A stretch of 64,000 nt of DNA. It comes from Chrysemys picta bellii (lineage: Eukaryota; Chordata; Testudines; Emydidae). Positions within the stretch are counted from its first letter, which is position 1, and every line of letters begins with the position of its first letter. The DNA lies in the NCBI RefSeq assembly GCF_011386835.1, contig NC_088792.1, positions 115,788,421-115,852,420 of the forward strand, read 5' to 3'. The notes under the pieces were generated by a model that saw nothing but the letters and a program-made list of their open reading frames with translations, did no database searches and was not told where the DNA came from. Positions 36,263 through 48,082 of this stretch are shown here, in pieces. The position numbers were made by a program, and so were the translations under genes.

Positions 36263-36643
36263 GGATGCAAGCAGTAAGCGTGTGAGTAAGTGCTTTCCTG
36301 AAACAGTTCCTCGGTTTGTATTTACTTAATATACAATATTTCTTACTAAATCTTATGTGCATATTTCATACATTTAATTTAAAGTGTTATTGCAGATATA
36401 TGTGGAGGAGAGATATGACCCTTCATCCCCATATTTTGAATAGTTCCTCAATAGGACCAACACAGCAGGATTATTTTCCCTTTCCTTAACTTCAAATGCA
36501 GCAGCTACCTTTCTGTTTGACTCTTTCAAATGTAGGCTGTTATGCTTGCCGAAGTACTAAAGACGCAGGCTGCCAGAGGAGTTTAGCATCTTTTTCTGCC
36601 TATAAGTAGATTAGTAACGTGGAATCTTTAAGCCTTGGAAGTA

Positions 36644-36831
36644 CACCTCTACCTTGATATAACGCTGTCCTTGGGAGCCAAAAAATCTTATCGCGTTACA
36701 GGTGATACCACGTTATATTGAACTTGCTTTGATCCACTGGAGTGCGCAGCCCCGCCCACCCGGAGCACTGCTTTACCGCGTTATATCCGAATTCGTGTTA
36801 TATGGGGTGGCATTATATCGGGGTAGAGGTG
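36644..36831. mobile_element. Tc1/mariner MITE, copy 2
   Basis: Ends CACCTCTACCTTGATATAAC and TTATATCGGGGTAGAGGTG are flanked by TA (36642-36643, 36832-36833). It is 188 bp and clearly related along its full length to 28859-29049. Confidence 0.9.
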
Positions 36832-39149
36832 TATGTACATTTCTGTACACACCTGAAGTAGTTTTGCTCAGGAAAGGCAATGCAGTGAAATAGAAGAGTT
36901 GAAAGAATTTTGCTGCCAACCCTTTGCTCTTCACTTCTACTGGGGAAACAGCATATGTAATCGCACCTGGAAGACCTAAGTGCTGGGAAGACCCTTGGGA
37001 TTCCTGAGCAAAGTTCCACTGAATTTAATGGGACTGCTTGCATGAGTCAGGTGAGCAGGATTTATCCTTGGCTATGTACAGTGAGGGAGAAAACACCTCA
37101 CGCTCAAGACAGCCAGTCAAGCCCCTGCCCATGCTACAGTGGAAACCATTGTATCAACAACTGTCTTTATACACAGTTATTGCTTGTAAGCACCCTTTCT
37201 GTTACCTTTGGGGAAAGGGATATTTTATTTCCTGAGAGCGGTGCTACATCCTGATGTAAGAATAGTTTGTCTAACTGCCCGGGAGGACAGACAGTAACAA
37301 TTCCCAGAAAAATACTTCTGTCCAAACTGGCTGGTGATGACCATTGCAGCCTGGCCATTGCAGACACAGCTTCAATTGCAGCATGGTCGCAGCTTAAAAG
37401 AATGAAGACAAGGGGTCTAGAGAGGGAAGGAGCTACAATGATAGATAAACTTTAAGCAGTTGAAAGAGAGGGTTAATAAGTGGTTCAGCTGTGAAACTGA
37501 GAGGCATTTTTTTTGTAATGTCATCTTTGTTGACTACCAAGACCACCATTTTGAATCTCAATGACCCTGTCCTCTGAAAGCAGTTCAGTGGCATGTTTGA
37601 CACATATTCTCCTTTCATTGCATGGAAACTGCATTCCTAGGGCCTTTTCATACTTAACCGATGTATATTTCCTTCTTCTCATCTAATGGAGAGTGGCAAA
37701 ATTAATATGTGCACTGACTGGGAGCAGTTACAATATTTGTCTTTTTGAAGAACTTTGAAAAATATGAATTATAATTTGCATGGAATGTTAACTGGCAACT
37801 TCTACAGCAATAATATAAACTGAAATCCCCAAATGGTCATTCATATTACTTAGGTTGCAGATTGGCTTGTGAAAAGTTGTACCATGCATGTCCTGCGCCT
37901 GCCTTTCTAATCTACAGGTGCTCTGGCACATGCTTGGTAACTGCCCTTTAAAATTAGTATTAAACTTTCTGCTCTGCAGTGTACAACATAATGCTGTTTG
38001 CAATAGACGTTATTACAGCAGCATTTTGAGAAATATCAGCCACAGTGGTTCTTGAATTTAGCTGATGTAATATAGAAATTTTTATCTAGTGTTACTGATC
38101 ATTGCAAATTGCTTTATGGTCTCAGAGGATGGTGTTGCAAATGTAGTTCTTCGGGATGAAAATTACATTAAACGGATGCAGCTTGTGCTACAATGTATTA
38201 TGTATCCCATCTGCAAGCTCCACCCAAACAGTAAAAGGAACTGACTTAGTGACTCATATTTTCATGTATCATATCCATCAGATAACCTCTTTTTCAGAAC
38301 CACAGGAGCAGCTCAGATTATTTTGACATCCTCTGCAGTGTTTGGTAGAGATTTGTTTTCTCTCTCTTCTCTCTGTCCCTTTTTTCCCTCCAACTCTTTC
38401 TCTCTCTCTCCCCCAATTTATCTGGATTAAACAAGTCTGATTATTCTTTATGCCATTGCAAATAAAGTCATTTTCAGAAACAGATGTCTAAATCAGCCAG
38501 TGAAATAATCCTGGAGGCAGATGCAGCCTTCCATAAGCTGCCAGGCACATGGTGCAATCAAAGTGATGAAACAAAATGGAACAGGCTGCAGAAAAAGTAA
38601 TTAAATTATAGTTCCATTGTAGAAGCACATTTTAAAATTACTGAGATTCAGAGCCTATAATGCTGGTATTATAGTTGAAAGAATACTTGCCATGGGTCAT
38701 GAGCATTTTTTTAAAACAGTTATTAATCATGCTTGACTGGAAAGACATGTGTAACCTACAACAAGCAGTGGCTGTAGTTTTGCCAAAGGAAGCTTTTGTT
38801 CCCTGAAGAGAATTGTATCAAAGGCCAGTGTGTCCTATTATTACATGTGCAATTGCAGAGTGCAGAATGTGAAATGGGGCTTTTCAGATTTCAATACAGA
38901 GTACTAAAAAAAAGAAAAAGAAAACAAGTATTGTGTCTTCTTGAATACTGTATGACCTTTTTTCCCTACCAAGTTAACTTATTCACTGACAAAAAAAAAA
39001 AAAAAAACTCCTAAGTAAAGATAATGTTAAGGTTCTGACAAAAATGGAAAAAAGCCAGGAAATCTAAAAAGGCCTAGAAAATAAAGATGAACAAAACCTC
39101 ATTAGCTCATCTAAATCCATTTCCCTGCCAACACAAGATTAGTCCCTAT
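36832..39149. other. No gene recognised
   Basis: Mostly unassigned. It includes a C/T-rich patch near 38350-38415 and a poly-A run of about 17 bases near 38991-39007. The part 38030-38700 looks free of repeats. Confidence 0.45.
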
Positions 39150-39559
39150 TAGAGCTGGTTGAAAATTTTCCAATGGAACCTTTTCCCATTAGAAAAAGCC
39201 AATTTGTCAAAATAAAAATGTTCTGCGGGAATGTGTAAATTTTGATAATATTTCCTTTTAAAAACTCAAAACAAAGTATTTTTGATATGGTCCAACCTTA
39301 TTGTAATGTTTCATTTTCATTTTGTAATGATTTTTTGTTTTGAAATATTATTTTATATTTTATGATAAGACAAAATCAAAATAGAACATTTCAACTTTGT
39401 CAAAACAAAAGCACTTGGATTGACCCAAAACAAAAAAATGTTCAAAAATGTTCCAAAGTTGTATCTTGTGGGATATTTTGAAATTTGACATTTCATACCA
39501 ATACGGAACAAAACATAGATTTCTTAATGAAATGGAAATTCTGGTTCCTGACCAGCTCT
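39150..39559. mobile_element. AGAGCTGG-type hAT MITE
   Basis: Ends TAGAGCTGGTTGAAAATTTT and CTGGTTCCTGACCAGCTCT are inverted repeats around an extremely A/T-rich body with AAAACAAAA and TTTTGT inverted runs. No 8-bp duplication can be recognised, unlike the copy at 43780. Confidence 0.7.
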
Positions 39560-39702
39560 CATCTCATTTAGAGCCTGAACCAATCTTCTTGAAGTCAAAA
39601 GCTAATGTTGACTTCACTGGGCATTGGATCCGGCCCCTATAGCGCTGGATCCAGTTAATTCCCAAGTGATGGGGCTTTTGCCACTTCACCTTGGAGAATA
39701 TT

Positions 39703-39938
39703 ATGTATCAGAGGGGTAGCCATGTTAGTCTGGATCTGTAAAAACTGACAAAGAGTCCTGTGGCACCTTATAGACTAACAGATGTACTGTAGCATAAGCT
39801 TTCATGGGTGAATACCCACTTCATCAGATGCATGTAGTGGCATGTGGCATGTGACGAAGTGGGTATTCACCCACAAAAACTTATGCTCCAATACGTCTGT
39901 TAGTCTATAAGGTGCCACAGGACTCTTTGTCGCTTTTT
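39703..39938 (-). mobile_element. Foldback retroposon-like element, copy 1
   Basis: The left part (TATCAGAGGGGTAGCCATG, then GTCCTGTGGCACCTTATAG and GGTGAATACCCACTTC) is repeated in inverted orientation on the right, ending at GGACTCTTTGTCGC. The outermost 45 bases of the left arm have no partner. The flanks GGAGAATATT (39693-39702) and GGAGATTATT (39939-39948) look like a 10-bp target duplication with one mismatch. By comparison with 62976-63188, the TATCAGAGG end is the preserved 3' end, so this copy lies on the minus strand. Confidence 0.78.
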
Positions 39939-39949
39939 GGAGATTATTC

Positions 39950-40745
39950 ACCTTAGGAGATTTCAGTGTCCGAAGTTTTTTCCAGAAATTCAGCCTAAAC
40001 TTTCCGTTTAATTGCTTCCTATAACTCCTAGTTATTACCTCTTCCCACGTCAACCAACCCTGTTGTACGACCCCAATGAATTCCTCTCCATCCCAGGTGT
40101 GTGTTTTTCAACATTTGTAGTCTGTTATGTGTCTCCTTATTTTGTTCCTTAACCAAGCTACGCATATTTGGCTTCATAATTTTTCAAATACATCAGTCTC
40201 CCCCTGATTATATTTTATTGCTTTCCTGTGAACTCACTCCAGTGTTTCAGTCTGTCTGGTAATGGGGTACCCAGAACTAAACATAGTATTCCAGGAACAA
40301 GTGCATCTGAGCCCTATAGAGAGGACCTATTATTATCTCCGCTTCATGATATGACATCTCAACCCCTAATTTGTTGTCCACGTACCCATACCTAGGTCTC
40401 TTATGGCATGACCGCTTTCCAGGTTTCTCTGTCCCACTGGTACAAATAATTTTTCCCCCCATGTATAAGCCTGCATTTCTTCAGGATGAATCTCTTACTG
40501 TTGATTTCTGCCCATATTTCTCATCTCCGTGTCTCCTTTTGTATTATTGCCTTGCCTTTGCTCAGGTTTGCAAAACATTCTAATTTAGTATAATCAGCAA
40601 ATTTCACTAATGTGCTGCTAGCACCCTTTTCCAGATCACTGATGAAGATGTTAAGTAACACCAGAGTAATGCTGATCTCTGCAGTAGTCACTAGATATTT
40701 CCTCATTGCAAAATATCGTTAGTTACCCACTCTTCAGAAGTCTTC
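39950..40745 (-). mobile_element. Old L3/CR1-type LINE fragment, antisense
   Basis: In reverse, the frame at 40521-40706 reads LLNIFISDLE then STLVKFADYTKL, a mutated reverse transcriptase catalytic region (FADD changed to FADY). Left of it lie the phrases AGTGTTTCAGTCTGTCTGGT and GGGTACCCAGAACTAAACA of an L3-like 3' part. Highly diverged. Confidence 0.7.
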
Positions 40746-42769
40746 AGAGGAGCCAAAGGATCGTGCTGTCGTTAGTCCTGAGCAGGGAATGATAGGTGAG
40801 GGCAGGCTCCTCTAACTTGGCTTTCTACTTCCCACTATCCCCATCTTGCCCTTGGTTATCGGACCAAATTCTGGTTTTGGTCACCCATATGGAATGCTAT
40901 TAAAGTCAGTGGGGTTACATGGGGCAGCAGAGGTCACAATTTGGCCTGCAGAATTTAAATACCTTTAAATGGATTGTGTTTTTAATCTGGTACAGGAAAT
41001 TCACTCCCATGTATTAATCTTTTAGTGCCAAGCTTCTGCATTTTTACAGCAACACCTTTAAAACAGAGGATGTATAATAGATGTGCAGGGAAAACCAAAT
41101 GTAGTTTTTGCAGCACTATAGTGTTATGCTTAGCAAGTTGGATGCAGCAGAGAATCTGCCCCAGTGATTTCAGAAATCGATCATACTGGAGTAAAGTCAC
41201 TGTCAGATGCCACATTTTTCTGTTATGTGAGTTGTGATGTTATATCCTAAACAAAGCAGGGTGCCATGGAACCGGTAAGGTGGTTCAGGGATCAATTCCT
41301 TACTTCACTGGGTCTATCAAGTGGATAAGGTGAATAGAATTTGGCACCAGATGGTATTTCAGTCAACAGCTGTGTAAAAGCAATCAACAGTTTTTATTTA
41401 AGAATTCTGTAGTGCTTTTCCTTGAGTATCCCAGCTACACATAATTAGCAAACGGGCAAGTTTACATCTAGCACTAGCTTCTCACCAGTAAAACGAGATA
41501 AATTGTTTTCATTTTAGAGCTTGACTTTGAAGTCATTAATAAATATAATATTTGATTTTTCTGAGCTTTTGAGCACTTCATCAATTAGGTGACAAACTTG
41601 CTTTTGCATTTTAAAGATTCTGCTGGTTTAAATCAGTCCTGGAGATATTGATTAGAGTGGCTAAAATCTTGGCAAGCATTTGGCTCTTTACTTTGAGTAT
41701 TGACTGTCCATAAAAAAGTCATCTATCATGCTTTTTTTTTAAATCTGGTTTGAAACAAAGCTCTGGGAACTTGTTCACTGCATAGTCCTCTGGTTGACTA
41801 AAATGTTCTTACAATACCAAAGATTTCACTTATTACAAGAGAGCTGGTGAGTGAGAACTGAAATATTAATCCTGTAAGTGTTATTTTAAAGCAGCTGTTA
41901 TGATGATCTGAAATGGCACTGAAACATAGTGAGTATTTTTTATTCCTGTGAGTGATGAAGTCTTTACAGGAAACAGCCATATTTGCAGCTGGTACGATTG
42001 TACTGCTGTGGGCGATATCCTGTCCTTTCTTTTCTCTCAGAGAATTCCCTATACATCCTTGCTTCAAGCAAGCGTGACCATTATGCCCCAGAAAGAGGGC
42101 CTTTGACAGATTGCCATCAGTTCCCTTGTGGTAGGATCTTGCCTTCCTCACTGGATTGTATGCTGTATGAATTTCTAACCTCTCTACATTTGTTGGCTGG
42201 TGCTGCCTTTTCAGCATGTAGTTAATTCTGTGGCCTAGAGTAATTCAGTGGAATACATCAGGAATTATTTTGTCTTTTTGTAGTATTTTGGTGGCTTATT
42301 GTTTGTTGTTAATCTATTTTTAAATGTTAACAAATTGGTTTAGCAACAGTTACTGAAATTCCACGTTGAAAAACAGACACCTCATTTATGGTAAATAGTG
42401 GTTGAAGTGTACTTACTACACATAACATTTATATGTAAAATTAGAAAACACATATTGAATAAAATATATAGAAAAGGCCCTTTTTATTGGGCCAAATGTC
42501 CCCTATGTAAGAATAAACTGTATAAGGAATAGGAGCTCAGGTTTCTATCTCAGAGGATGAATTTCCACTTCTTACCATGCGGTAATGGAAGTGTTCTACA
42601 CAAAATAAACACATCTCAGGAGTCCTGCTGGAGTCTCACATGCAGGCCTGCCCATGGTTAACCACGTATTTATAATCTCTGGGATTTATTATTGCCACTC
42701 ATTATATCTAATAGTGAAGCCACACACCCTGCAAAAGTTCTAGAGAATACAAAACTCAGAGATCAGGCT
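40746..42769. other. No gene recognised
   Basis: Unassigned AT-rich sequence. Short frames on both strands near 41798-42225 overlap and do not resemble known proteins. Confidence 0.45.
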
Positions 42770-43140
42770 GCGTAGCAGCAAAGGTCACTGTGGGCACATC
42801 ACCCATTGGCTCCCCATAGCATACAGGGAACAATTCAATGTATCTGTCTTGATATTCAGTCATCCATGCAACTGGCCTTAGCTACATGAGACCTGACATG
42901 TACCTCCACAACCCTGGAACTTGTGACAGCTAAATTCCACTGGAAATGAGAAACTATTGACTAATGGGAAGAGGCTCTAAAGTGCGGCAGACAGAACTTT
43001 CACAGGAGCTAGGCCTAGACTATGAAACTCACTTCCGCAAGATTGCAGCATAACCCTGGACTTCACCACGTACAAGTAAATAAATGCAAACTCATTTATT
43101 TGACTTAGCTTTACCTCGGTCAGTTTTTACACATGCACGT
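42770..43140 (+). mobile_element. L2 LINE fragment, 3' end of ORF2
   Basis: Forward translation with indels gives ITHWLPIAYREQFNV and, near the right end, QTHLF followed by DLALP, which correspond to the 'HWLPI-YRIQFKV' and 'KTHLFDLAF' ends of L2 ORF2. Stops and indels in between show it is dead. Confidence 0.65.
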
Positions 43141-43771
43141 ACACAAGCCAAAAACCCTATAAAATAATCAAGCTGTTTATCATGTGAGTTTGGACAGAAG
43201 AGACAGAGAAAAATAGTTTTTATATTTAAATACTTGGGACGTGCTCTGATACTACAGCAGTTGGGCCATATAATTACCTGGAAAGGTGGATAGATTGGGG
43301 TGATATGTAGAACAGCTGTCCTCCCAGGCCAGCTAGTGTCTCACCTCTCCACATCCATAAAGCCCAATCTCAGGTGTATTTATGGTGTTACCTACAAAAA
43401 ATGTTATTTTTACAGAATAATAATTATAAAATAAGTTTCATTTTAAATGTCTCTTTCAAACTGAATGATCCATATAATTAAAAAAACCTCCTGGGCTTAT
43501 TTTAGTCAGCTGTTAATATGCTTTACTGGGTAACTGGACTCACTACACCTGAGGCGTTGTTAATGACCTAATAATGCAAGCACCATTCTATCTTCATATC
43601 TGTGTGTCAGTATATTCATGTTTTCATATATTTACTACTTGGAAAGGACGTTTCCTTTTTTAACTCATTCCCTCGTCGTCCCGCCCTCTTCCCACTACCT
43701 AGCTCCTTCCTCCTCACACCTGGCCCTCACCCAAATGTCTCTTCTGCTTCCACAAGATTAAGTACTGGGTG
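43141..43771. other. No feature recognised
   Basis: AT-rich unassigned sequence with a C/T-rich patch near 43660-43740. Confidence 0.5.
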
Positions 43772-43779
43772 TCAGAACT

Positions 43780-43975
43780 AGAGCTGGTTGGAATTTTTTT
43801 TTCCTGCCAAAAATAGCCAGGGGACAAGTTTGTCAGCATTTTCAGCAAAAATTTTTGACTTTTCTGCTAAAATCCAGAAAACAAAAACTTGGCCAAAAAC
43901 AAAAATTTTCAGGTTTTCTGTTTTCTGACCAACCCCCCCACACACATTTTGATGGCACATTTTCACCCAGCCATA
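43780..43975. mobile_element. AGAGCTGG-type hAT MITE, intact ends
   Basis: Ends TAGAGCTGGTTGGAA and TTTTCACCCAGCCATA are imperfect inverted repeats flanked by a perfect 8-bp duplication GTCAGAAC (43772-43779, 43976-43983). This places the family in the hAT superfamily. 196 bp, A/T-rich, non-coding. Confidence 0.85.
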
Positions 43976-43983
43976 GTCAGAAC

Positions 43984-46025
43984 ATTGCTGAACTCGCCTG
44001 TATAGCAACACCTCTCTGCAAAAGTCCACCTCTGCATTTCTTTGGTACTTTTTGCCAAATGGCAGTATTAGAAGCTTGCTTCTATTCATTAGAGGCTTGC
44101 AGTGATATGCTATTGCAAAGGCCCACATTCTCAAGGATGTCGAGGCACCTTACTCCTATTGAAATACCTTTTGAGGATCTGGGCCAAACTGACTTACTCA
44201 AGGCTACACAGTAGCCTTAGGCAGCTTGTTCTACTGGACTCTCTTCCATTTTTCTCCAGGTTGGGAGATGCGATAGTAATGAGATGAGCAGTGTTAATAA
44301 AAATAATAATCTAGACGAGGGGCTGATAGAGTATCAAAGACATGATCAGATTTTCGACTATACTCCTGTTGGTCAGTGTGAACTCTCCCAGGGCCTAGTC
44401 ACAAGTCCAAGTTAAATGGCAGGAAGGGACGTGCAAGCCTTTTACCGAAATGTGCTGGTTCTATTCTGGGCTAAGTGATCCTGGGAACAGTTGGACCCCG
44501 GAACCGAGGGGACCCATTTATTCTATGTGTCTAGGTCTCACAGAACTAGTTGTAGGAACGAGGTGTTTCTGTAGCTCCCAAAGCATCCCTCCATAGATCC
44601 TCACATGCACATTCACACTCTCTCGTTCCCTTCCACATAGTTGGGTTGCAGACTTTTCTACAGCCCTGTGATAGCCTCGTAACACCTCTGCTACTCCTGC
44701 TGAGGCATGAAGGAAAGGACCGAATCTCCTGACCTCAGTCCCCAGAGCCACAATGGTCATATATAAGCAGTCATTAGCCATAGACTCTGCACCTGTGGGA
44801 CTCAGACTGAGCTACTGGGCCACTGCCTGTGAAGTGGTGTCCTTCAGAATGTGTTAGCCACTGCAAAGTCCGGCCGGACCACAAAGCTGGGCCAAACTAT
44901 GAGATGTCAACACACTGGGTGGGGCTGGTTCTTTAGCCACTAGAGCCCCCCCCTTATTATAGTGATACCAAAGTAATGAACATGAACCTTAACAGATCTT
45001 TGAGAGAAGCGACAATTTGCCTTTTTTTGGTCCTTGTTCTGAAACTAATGTTCTACTCTGAATGTGACTCTAAGGATTCAATTTTCTTTAAGACAGGCCT
45101 AAAATGGACAAAAATCACTAAACAGTCTCCAAGAAAGCTTTAAGCCTTCTTTACTTTGAGGATTGCCTGTCCCTGGTAACATTCATCCCTCCCTATTTTA
45201 ATTTGTAATGATAAATGTCCTTGCAATAATAAACTCATAATAGATGCTTGTTTATCCCTTCAAGGCCTGTCCTTGCTGCTTTCATTAGCATTTCAGGATA
45301 TTTATGACTTTGTGAATGACTGAAAATCTGCAATTTGTCATCAGGGATTAAGAAACATCCTTCTTTCACTTGGGGCAGAAGCTGAGCTTTGGCCTTGGAG
45401 AGACGGAACCACCTCTGGGCTTCTTAGACAAAAACAAAGCCAGACAGTGCCCAGATTTACTGCAGCAAGTGGCTCTTCGCTACTCAGATGTCTTTGCTAA
45501 TGTGTCATCTGCTGTTGCTGGTAGGGTTCAATGTTTAGAACTGAACTATCTGTAGGGACCATAAAATCCTCTGTTGTGCAGGAGCAAGAAAGAATGGGGT
45601 GGAGACTGGGAGGAGAAAGGAAAGGAATGTAAGTGTTTCCATTTCCCAGTTCAAACAAAAATAAGAGCATTTAAAAGTAAAAATTGGAATTTTTTTCACA
45701 CACACACACGCACACACAAATGTGGCTGTTCAAGGAAATATTATATTTCAATTTGTCATTGTGGTTCTGCTGCACTGAGTTGCTCTCAATTTCAGAGCAC
45801 ACGAAGCCAACAGAAACTTGAAAGCTCAAAAGGCAAGTTTATCACCTACTTGATGAAGGATGAAGTACTCAGACGCTTAAAAAATAAAAACAATCAAAGG
45901 AGCTTTTCACGAGCTAAGCCACTCTAGGGAAAATCAAAGGGGGGATGTTAATTGGTTTGTGCAGCGTGATATTTTCAGCTTTGAAAAAATTCAGCCATTC
46001 AGTGATACTTTCTTTCTTTCTGCAG
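43984..46025. other. No gene recognised; ends at the PCBP3 splice acceptor
   Basis: Unassigned sequence with a CA microsatellite at about 45697-45718. A segment near 44460-44950 (CCCGGAACCGAGGGGACCC to CTAGAGCCCCCCCC) is GC-richer and could be an old LTR or DNA element, but I cannot place it. A T-rich tract at 46005-46022 serves the acceptor at 46025. Confidence 0.45.
45697..45718. repeat. CA dinucleotide microsatellite
   Basis: CA repeats with one CG interruption, 0.3 kb upstream of the first coding exon. Confidence 0.95.
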
Positions 46026-46161
46026 GTTGACCAAGTGAAAAAACTAAGAAACTGCTTTCAAGCATTGAAGATACCAGGCCAGGATGAACACGAAGGACAC
46101 AAAAGTGACTGAAGGAGGTCTCAATGTCACACTTACCATACGTCTTCTCATGCACGGCAAG
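46026..46161 (+). CDS. PCBP3: PCBP3 first coding exon (5' UTR end plus N-terminus)
   Basis: This exon encodes the start of a poly(rC)-binding protein (hnRNP E family), a KH-domain protein that binds C-rich RNA and single-stranded DNA. A pyrimidine-rich tract ending in tgcag (46021-46025) gives the acceptor. The first 58 nt are 5' UTR. The ATG at 46084 is preceded in frame by a TGA at 46066, so it is the first possible start in this exon, and it has A at -3. Twenty-six codons follow, ending at the donor gtgatg (46162), phase 0. They include EGGLNVTLTIRLLMHGK, the opening of KH domain 1 in this family. The residues before it (MNTKDTKVT) are closer to the KVSEGG start of mammalian PCBP3 than to PCBP2, but longer. 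The Thr in the third coding exon also favours PCBP3. PCBP1 is intronless and so excluded; PCBP2 is the main alternative. Confidence 0.9.
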
Positions 46162-47034
46162 GTGATGCACTTAACACTGTAACAGCAGTTTTCTTTTTTA
46201 TTTATCTAGGTGTCTGTGGTTGCATTAAAGTCTGATAGTTACATTTACAGAGGCCCTGGTCCTGCTCAAATTTAAGTCAAGAGCAAAATTCCCATTGACT
46301 CAAGGCCCAAAGACCTGTCCCTGATTCAGCAATGTGATACCGCTCATGCTGAACTTAAGCATATATTTAATTCCATTCCTGTTCAGCACAGCACTTACGC
46401 ACATGGTTAAGTGTGTAAATCAGGGCCTCTAACAGGCCAATTCGGGGCCAGAGTGCCAATATCAGTGTTGTGACAGCTTCACAGTTCTATAGCTCAGGGA
46501 CTGAGAGCAGTATCAAACCCCAGTTTCCAATACTTTGTTAGTCTCTTAATACAGAAGTGTGCTGCTATAAATTAAAACTTGTTTCTCAGGTTCTCACCCT
46601 GAGATCATGTTTATTGGCAACATTTGGCAAAACCAGCTTATGTGTTTTCATGTTTGGGGAGCATCTGTACAGTGCTGGCCTCAGGCAGACATTTGCTCTC
46701 CTTTAGCAAGGAAACAGTGAAAATAGATATAGATTAAATATTTTTTGGAAATATCTCGCTCTTATATATAATGTTTCTTTTGATTTATAATGCATAAAAA
46801 TACTTTCTTGGGCTCTAGGCATCTGTGTTCTACATTAAAAATACAATTACATTAAAACAAAAAACAGCAGGTACTTCTCACCACCCCCTATACCAGAAAA
46901 TAACTGATAGAGACATTCAAAACCCATAAAATATCCTCCTAACACAAATACCAGACTCTCTTATGCCCCCATATAAACTGGATTTATGTATGTGCAGGTC
47001 TGGATTTGTGTACAACACACACAAACTATATTAA

Positions 47035-47790
47035 AAGAATGTTAAGATTGCAAAGTCAAGCACTCAGAAGTTAGAAGATGGGAGAATTAAGGTTGCCTGT
47101 GCAATCTTAACTCAGCCCCTTTGTGCATATGCATTACGATACAGGTTTTAGTTACATGATCACATCCTATTTTTTCCACAGGATCCCTGCCTCCTTCAGT
47201 GCAAAGGATAGACCTGCTCTGGGGATGAATCAGGGTTGCACAGTGAAGGAGGCTGTTATCTGTAGGATCCTTGACTCATATGTTGAGGAAGTTGGAAGAC
47301 GTGTAGGAACTTAGGTAAGGGATTGCAGGAAGGGAAAGGATGGTCTCATGGTTAAGGCAGTTGAATGCTGAAGTGGAAAATTGGATCCTATCCCTACCCC
47401 TGCCACAGAGTTCCTATGTGATGCTGGACAAGTAACTTGAACCAAACTTTTCACAGGCAATCACTAATGATTTTCTGGGTGCCTGACTTAAGATCCTGGG
47501 GCCTAATTTGCAGCAGTGCAGAGCACTCACAGCTGTAACTGAAGTCAATGAGAGCAATACTTTGAACATATAAATTCTGTAAAATGCTTATAATGCTAGG
47601 TACTCTGAAAATTACCCAAAATTAGTAGATACTTTTGGCTTTAATCTCTGTGCTTCAGTTCCCCATCTGTGCAATGGGGATAATAATATCTCCTCTCACT
47701 GAACTGTTGGGGAAATAAATTAATTAGTGTATGTGAAGCAATCAGATACTGTAGCGATGAGCAGCATAGAAAAGCCCAGTAGGAAAGTAA
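47035..47790 (+). repeat. Unclassified repeat plus MIR, second copy
   Basis: From GTTAAGATTGCAAAGTCAAG to about 47400 this matches 18942-19196 and 19516-19640 (shared CTGCCTCCTTCAGTGCA, GGAAAGGATGGTCT, GGTTAAGGCAG). The later part has MIR phrases CTTCAGTTCCCCATCTGTGC and AATGGGGATAATAATATC. It lacks the hAT insertion of the first copy. Confidence 0.75.
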
Positions 47791-47874
47791 TAATTATGTC
47801 TTCAAATCAGGGTTTGAATAGTGCGCAATGAATAAGCGCAGGGCCACACATTAAAAAACAAGGTGAAGACAAAG

Positions 47875-48040
47875 AAGAATCAATTGCCTAGGGAGGTTGT
47901 GGAATCTCCGTCATTGGAGGTTTTTAAGAGCAGGCTGTCAGGGATGGTCTAGATAGTACTTAGTCCTGCCTTGAGTGCAAGGGAATGGACTAGAAGACCT
48001 TTCAAGGTCCTTTCCAGTCCTGCGATTCTATGATTCTATT
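47875..48040 (+). mobile_element. CR1 LINE 3' end, sense strand
   Basis: ATTGCCTAGGGAGGTTGTGG through GACTAGAAGACCTTTCAAGG to the terminal GATTCTATGATTCTATT is the CR1 3' end in the PCBP3 sense direction. Severely 5'-truncated. Confidence 0.9.
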
Positions 48041-48082
48041 AAAATATTAAGTAACTGTGGTCCACTCTATGTACTACATGAT

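Noticed and set aside
38991..39007. Poly-A run as a processed pseudogene tail
   Set aside because: No coding sequence or target duplication is visible upstream; a simple A run is the more economical reading.
45370..45555. 61-codon frame just upstream of PCBP3 as a 5' coding exon
   Set aside because: The exon at 46026 has an in-frame stop before its ATG, so no upstream frame can read into it.
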